23,413 nucleotides of DNA from Basidiobolus ranarum (Eukaryota; Basidiobolomycota; Basidiobolomycetes; Basidiobolales). The notes under the pieces are model-generated. The model was not told where the DNA came from. It worked only from the letters and a program-made list of their open reading frames with translations, and did not search any database. The translations under genes and the position numbers were made by a program. Positions within the stretch are counted from its first letter, which is position 1. Each line of letters opens with the position of its first letter. The stretch is taken from the NCBI GenBank assembly GCA_040143965.1, contig JASJQH010000166.1:1-23413 (forward strand), written 5' to 3'. This document shows positions 18,891 through 23,413 of this stretch, in pieces.

Positions 18891-20115
18891 TTTCAAAGTA
18901 AATTCAACTCCAGAAGCAAAGCAAGTGAAGAGTGAAGGTATTCTGACACTGAACCGGAAGAAAGTTAATATGCTTATTCTGTTGACAACCTGGAAATGCA
19001 CTCAATGACGCAGTACTACATCCAAAAAACATGATATTAGGCTAAGAAAAAGCACGAAACAAATTAATCTCTGGCACTAACAATTACGATGAATTATCGC
19101 TTACTTGATTTGCCAGTATTTGGCATTAGTATGATTTTCTAAGCCACCATATGTAAATTAATCGGAGCTACATTGGTGCATATTATTTCCAAGTAGTTTT
19201 ATTATTTTTGAACTTTGTTGTTTAACTTTTCTTAAGCTGTAAGCATTGAATATTGTGCTTTCTGTTCCTCCTTTCCACAGAGATGAAGAGTTTAAGAGAT
19301 GCTACATCATCAAGAGCACCAAGCCTGTAACTAAAAGACTCCCATAGTGACAAGAATTGTTGGATGGACTGCTCAGATTTGATCTAGGACAATTTCAATA
19401 CTTTTCAATTGGTAGTGTACGTATATATAATAATTGAATTCAATATAAGCAGCTTTATCTTTTAAATCTTGCTCTGACTTGTGCATATTACACTTAAAAA
19501 ACCTCTTTATCTAGATTATATGTCATAAAGTTGATTTACCTCACAACATTCCAAATACTCTTCTATACTGCGCTAGCACATTCGACATCTAGTTAGTCTT
19601 TGTTTCATTACACCATCAAATAAGATGCTGCAAAGAGTCGCCACAAAATGAAAGTACTCCGTATTAATATGAATATAGTATATTGTAGATGACTGGAGCA
19701 TAATATCCCAAGTATCCTCTAGTGTATTATAGCAGTAGTGTATAATAGTGATCTATAATTGTTTTTAGACTATTCACCTAAAGCCCTGTTCAATCACAAA
19801 ATTCAAATTTACCTCACACAATGGTTGATACATGGTAAAATTGACCAAATTAAATCATTATGCATGTTCCATTATACCAAAGGCATCTCTGATAATCAGT
19901 TACAGTTATGTAATCCAAATGGGACAACAATCACCCAACAGTTCTGGTATATCTATATAGAAAATATCTAATAATATAAAAGGGCTTCTGAGTTGGTACT
20001 TAGCTGCTAGTATTATATAGTAATTGTAAATGTGCGACACAAAGTTTACATGGTGGATAAGTAACAATTGAATCTTTTAGATATATACAAAGACCCTTAT
20101 TTTTTAACACTTGCT
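18891..20115. other. Intergenic spacer between F-box copies 1 and 2
   Basis: These 1.2 kb of AT-rich DNA hold the promoter of copy 1 and the 3' flank of copy 2. The segment 19100-19148 resembles 22365-22412 upstream of copy 2, and 19801-19953 resembles 16549-16677 downstream of copy 1. So the duplicated unit included flanking DNA. No separate gene is supported. Confidence 0.65.
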
Positions 20116-22122
20116 CTAGTTTAGTACATATCTCATAATGTAGATCACGGAGCCACATCTCCACACTTTACCATGTTCATTGCTTTCCTCCAAGAGCATC
20201 TCATTTTGTTCGATATCAGCATCAGTTAAAGTCAATGTAGAACGTACGCATCGAACATGAGGCAATCTTTGGGTCGCATGTATGATGTCTGTGCTGCTTA
20301 ACCCTTCTAATCCAATAAGCCTGATTTCCGTAGCATGCGACATGTATCGTTGTAAGAGAGCAGATAGCGTCACCCCAGAGATTTTAAACCCTCCAAAGTA
20401 GAAATATTTACACCCGGGGCTGATTTCATTGCTTGATACTAATTGACTCACGCATTCAGTAGATGTATTTGTATTGAGTATCTCATTCAAGGTCAGTGTT
20501 CGGTGATACTCTCCAATGTTAAGACTAAGTTGTTCCAGTAGTGGACATGAATTCAATAAACGGAATTGAAAGAGAGCAGCTGATTCTCCACTCAGTGTCA
20601 ACTTCTTTAAACGTGGCAATTTCCAGTCCCAGGTCCAAGTCCAGCAAAGTGAGTTGGATGGACGTATCGGAAGAGATGAGCCTGTTTCGAAAAGCAGGAT
20701 ACTTTCTAATAGTGGTGAGTATTTGAGAGAGCCAAGATTGAATCTGTGAGATATTCTGTTAAACACCACAATACTTCGAAGATTTGGTAGCCTCAGCACT
20801 GGGCCAAATTCGGCTATATCACTATTACTACCATCCTCATACTTACTGGTTAAGCCGAGTTCTTCCAAAGACGGGCACAAGTTGAGTGATTCAAAGTCAA
20901 ACAGTGTAAAATCTACAAAAACCAAGTGGATTTTTGCTAGGTTAGGTAGCAACCAATCCCAGTTTAGAGGTTCAGGACTGGGCTCAATGTATGGCTTATC
21001 CACCACAATGATGTTTCTAATTGTATTCCGGAAAGCATAAAAGATGTCTTTGACAATACGAAGAGCAGCGAAGTTTTTACATACCACGTACACTTCTTGA
21101 AGGGGTGGTAGTTTGATCTCTGATGTACTGCTTGAAGAGCAGTAAGAATCTAAAAGTAAATCACGCTTCTCCACTGCCCACTTGAAACTGTCTGGCCCAG
21201 ACGGACAGAAATATACTTTCTCCAGTTTAGGACAGCGTTGAAATAAAGATTCTGAGTCCCAGTTTGGTATTTCTTCTCTCAATCTCATGAACGGCCCCCT
21301 AAAGACTCGGAGATGTTCAACAGTTGGTCCTTGCATGTACTTGCAAAAATCATAGGTGCCATCCACTTCAATTACGCTAGGTCGCTCCAGAGTTCTGATT
21401 ATATCCCCGATTTGTACATCTAGCTGATTTTCATCACATTTTAAGTCACTAAGATCTGGAATCTTGATCTCGGTTAAGGTGTCGCCAAAGGTTTCAACAT
21501 GGATTTTGACAAACTCAATCGCATCTTTTATCGTTACAATATCTTGGTCATAGGCGGCCAGGGTTGGACCTTGGTCTACCCTACAATATTCCAGCCGTTT
21601 CAGAGAAGACATTCTTGTAGCTAACGGCAAGTAAGGCTTCATGTCCACGATGGGCAAACACACACTCTTTAGCTTCTTCGCATTATGTTCGCAAAATATA
21701 AAGTTGAGAATTTGGTCAATTTGAAGGTTAGAATTGCTGGTTACGTAGAAATGTTGTTCATTGTTAATACCTGCCCACTCCGAATAGTTCATTTCAGTGT
21801 AGTAGTTTAGATAGTTCACTGTAAATGGAGCGGCTGGAGGATCCCATTCAGTCAAGGCCTGGTCCAACAATTCTATTGTGACATTTGTTAGTTTAGGTAG
21901 AAGGTTTGAGGAAGCTAAAAAAAGGTATAGAATCTCTCGTTTTCTGCCTTCCAAAGTGTCTTCCCAAAAGCACGCACGAAAAGGATTCTTGTACAGGATA
22001 GGTATAGCTGCGTTGAAACACATCTTATTGACTGTAAGCAAGGAATGTAGTGTTTTCTTTTCATATGTAAGATATAAAGTAATGAGAGCAATTATCTCAG
22101 TGGATACTCGAAGTTGTGACAT
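20116..22122 (-). CDS. F-box-like leucine-rich repeat protein, copy 2
   Basis: This is an intronless 668-residue paralogue of copy 1, alignable end to end at roughly 55-65% identity by eye. The F-box-like segment at 3-48 (VSTEIIALITLYL, LLTVNKMCFNAAIPILYKNP) is followed by leucine-rich repeats. It contains the shared blocks APFTVNYLNYYTEMN, DFCKYMQGPTVEHLRVF, WTWTWDWKLPRL and LTDADIEQNEM. The ATG at 22122 is fixed by an in-frame TAA immediately before it. Frame conservation over 2 kb between two such diverged copies implies that both have been under selection. The role is probably that of a substrate adaptor for ubiquitin ligase; the target is unknown. Confidence 0.8.
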   Translation of the reverse strand: MSQLRVSTEIIALITLYLTYEKKTLHSLLTVNKMCFNAAIPILYKNPFRACFWEDTLEGRKREILYLFLASSNLLPKLTNVTIELLDQALTEWDPPAAPFTVNYLNYYTEMNYSEWAGINNEQHFYVTSNSNLQIDQILNFIFCEHNAKKLKSVCLPIVDMKPYLPLATRMSSLKRLEYCRVDQGPTLAAYDQDIVTIKDAIEFVKIHVETFGDTLTEIKIPDLSDLKCDENQLDVQIGDIIRTLERPSVIEVDGTYDFCKYMQGPTVEHLRVFRGPFMRLREEIPNWDSESLFQRCPKLEKVYFCPSGPDSFKWAVEKRDLLLDSYCSSSSTSEIKLPPLQEVYVVCKNFAALRIVKDIFYAFRNTIRNIIVVDKPYIEPSPEPLNWDWLLPNLAKIHLVFVDFTLFDFESLNLCPSLEELGLTSKYEDGSNSDIAEFGPVLRLPNLRSIVVFNRISHRFNLGSLKYSPLLESILLFETGSSLPIRPSNSLCWTWTWDWKLPRLKKLTLSGESAALFQFRLLNSCPLLEQLSLNIGEYHRTLTLNEILNTNTSTECVSQLVSSNEISPGCKYFYFGGFKISGVTLSALLQRYMSHATEIRLIGLEGLSSTDIIHATQRLPHVRCVRSTLTLTDADIEQNEMLLEESNEHGKVWRCGSVIYIMRYVLN

Positions 22123-22806
22123 TTATAAAGCCATTCAACGGTGGAAAAAATGAGAGTGAGGAATGTCAGCGATATAGTGCCTTGAAGCCTGAAACATATT
22201 TATATTGGAAATGGCCTATCTCTTTGATAAGTTTAACATATCCGCAATCCCGCAGTATTTCTGTTACAACAAAGTCTAGATCATAGTTTTGGCCACTAAT
22301 AAGAATCACTACTAGACCAAATGATAAGGAAATATTTTAGTCAGAAATAAATTTACTTATAGTTCACTTGCTTAGTCGCTTTTCTGGCGTTAGTGTAATC
22401 TTCTAAGCCACAATTTTTATAACATCAAAGTTAACTAGTTTCCTGGCCTCATCATATTGCATAGAGCATTTCTGAATCAACATCTCGTCATCTTTTTTTA
22501 AATACCCCGTAGTAATCATTTTGAAATATTCAACCAGTCAAATAATCTTGTATCCCCGATCAGTATAAAACTACACTGCGTCGCCGCAGATATCACCAAA
22601 CAGCTCTAGTAAATTTATACAGAATATGAAAGAACCCCGGAGTTTGTACCTAGCTCTTTGTATTCACCGACCAACGCCGCCATATTTAGGATTAGGTAGG
22701 TAAATATGTGATACAAAGTTTACATGATAGATAGACAACAATTCAGTGCTCTAGAAGCATACTGGGACCCGTATCTCTCAATTCTTCCACTAATTCGATT
22801 TGGTAG
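22123..22806. other. Intergenic spacer between F-box copies 2 and 3
   Basis: These 684 nt hold the promoter of copy 2 and the 3' flank of copy 3. 22705-22745 resembles 20030-20075 downstream of copy 2 (shared ACAAAGTTTACATG). No gene is seen. Confidence 0.6.
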
Positions 22807-23413
22807 CTATATCGGCAAATACTTCACGGAGCCACACCTCCACCCTTTACCATGTTTCTTACTCTTCACCAGATACATCCCATTCTGTTCGATATCAGCA
22901 TCTGTTAAAGTCAATGTAGTTATATCCCCGATTTGCATATCTAACTGATTTTTATCACATCTCAAGTCACTAAAATCTGGAATCTTGATCTCAGTGAAGA
23001 TGTCATCAAAAGTCTCAACATGCATTTTGACAAACTCAATCGCATCTTGTATTGTTAAGTTATCTCGGTCATAGGTGGCAAAGGTCTGATCTTTGTATAC
23101 TCTGCAATACTTCAGCCGTTTCAGAGAAGACATTCTTGTAGCTAACGGCAAGTAAGGTTTCATGTATAGGATTGGCAAACACACACTCTTTAATCTCTTC
23201 GCATTAAGTTCACAGAATAAGAAGTTGATAATTTGGTCCACTCCAAGGTTAAAATATCTTGTTATGTCATGATTTTTCTCACTGTTAATATACTCCCACT
23301 CGGAATAGTTCATTTCAGTGTAGTAGTTTAGATAGTTCACTGTAAATGGAGCTGTTGAAGGGTCCCATTCAGTCAAGGCCAGGCTCAACTATAGCTGTGT
23401 CGAAACACACCTT
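22807..23413 (-). pseudogene. F-box-like/LRR gene copy 3, internally deleted and truncated by window edge
   Basis: This sequence aligns closely with copy 2 but lacks two internal blocks. At about 22919/22920 it jumps from the segment ending LDMQIGDI to TTLTLTDADIEQ, losing 1158 nt relative to copy 2 (positions 20241-21398), exactly 386 codons, so the frame is kept. At about 23388/23389 a second deletion of about 134 nt relative to copy 2 (21869-22002) shifts the frame. Reading on from the retained KVCFDTAI gives a stop within seven codons. The remaining 193-codon open frame begins only at a TTG, directly after a TAG, and has no start ATG of its own. Most of the leucine-rich repeat region is gone. 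The F-box end lies at or beyond the right edge. A short functional derivative cannot be excluded but looks unlikely. Confidence 0.85.

Noticed and set aside
18891-19001. Upstream ATG extending F-box copy 1 by 37 residues
   Set aside because: The extension has no counterpart in copy 2, where a stop codon directly precedes the aligned ATG.
18589-19008. Plus-strand open frame of 139 codons antisense to F-box copy 1
   Set aside because: It is an antisense shadow of the conserved F-box region. The similar shadow at 21878-22153 in copy 2 follows from the same duplication.

Overview
The window looks like nuclear DNA from a fungus outside Dikarya (a Mucoromycota- or Zoopagomycota-type lineage; I cannot place it more precisely). 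It encodes a chitin deacetylase with a chitin-binding domain, an ALR/MNR2-type CorA magnesium transporter and a mitochondrial elongation factor G. It also encodes a complete adenosylcobalamin-dependent methylmalonyl-CoA mutase, an enzyme generally absent from Dikarya but found in early-diverging fungi. Genes are intron-poor; the five introns I can place are 61-65 nt long.

Layout, left to right. (1) 1-1856, minus: the 5' part (618 codons) of a secreted Ser/Thr/Gly/Lys-rich repeat protein with a signal peptide, a ladder of single cysteines and two repeat units carrying Lys-Arg (Kex2-type) sites; its 3' end lies outside the window. (2) 3143-3889, plus: a BED zinc-finger protein that keeps only the N-terminal part of a hAT transposase. 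(3) 4181-4591, minus: histone H3, with two MluI cell-cycle boxes just upstream. (4) 5239-5771, plus: a small SET-domain protein, divergent from H3. (5) 6492-8820, plus: mitochondrial EF-G (MEF1). (6) 9544-10915, plus: CorA-type Mg2+ transporter. (7) 11224-12455, minus: chitin deacetylase with an N-terminal CBM18. (8) 12874-15114, minus: methylmalonyl-CoA mutase. (9) 16854 to the right edge, minus: a tandem array of three related F-box-like/leucine-rich-repeat genes. Two are intact; the third is a pseudogene with two internal deletions and is cut by the window edge.

How the genes relate. Genes 5 and 8 both act in mitochondria but share no visible operon-like arrangement, and most neighbours appear functionally independent. 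Two relationships are suggestive. Histone H3 and a small SET protein share one 647-bp divergent intergenic region. The F-box genes arose by segmental duplication that carried flanking DNA with it. The least-described items are the Kex2-site repeat protein, the domesticated-looking hAT fragment and the decaying F-box array. All protein assignments come from reading motifs by eye; no database search was run.
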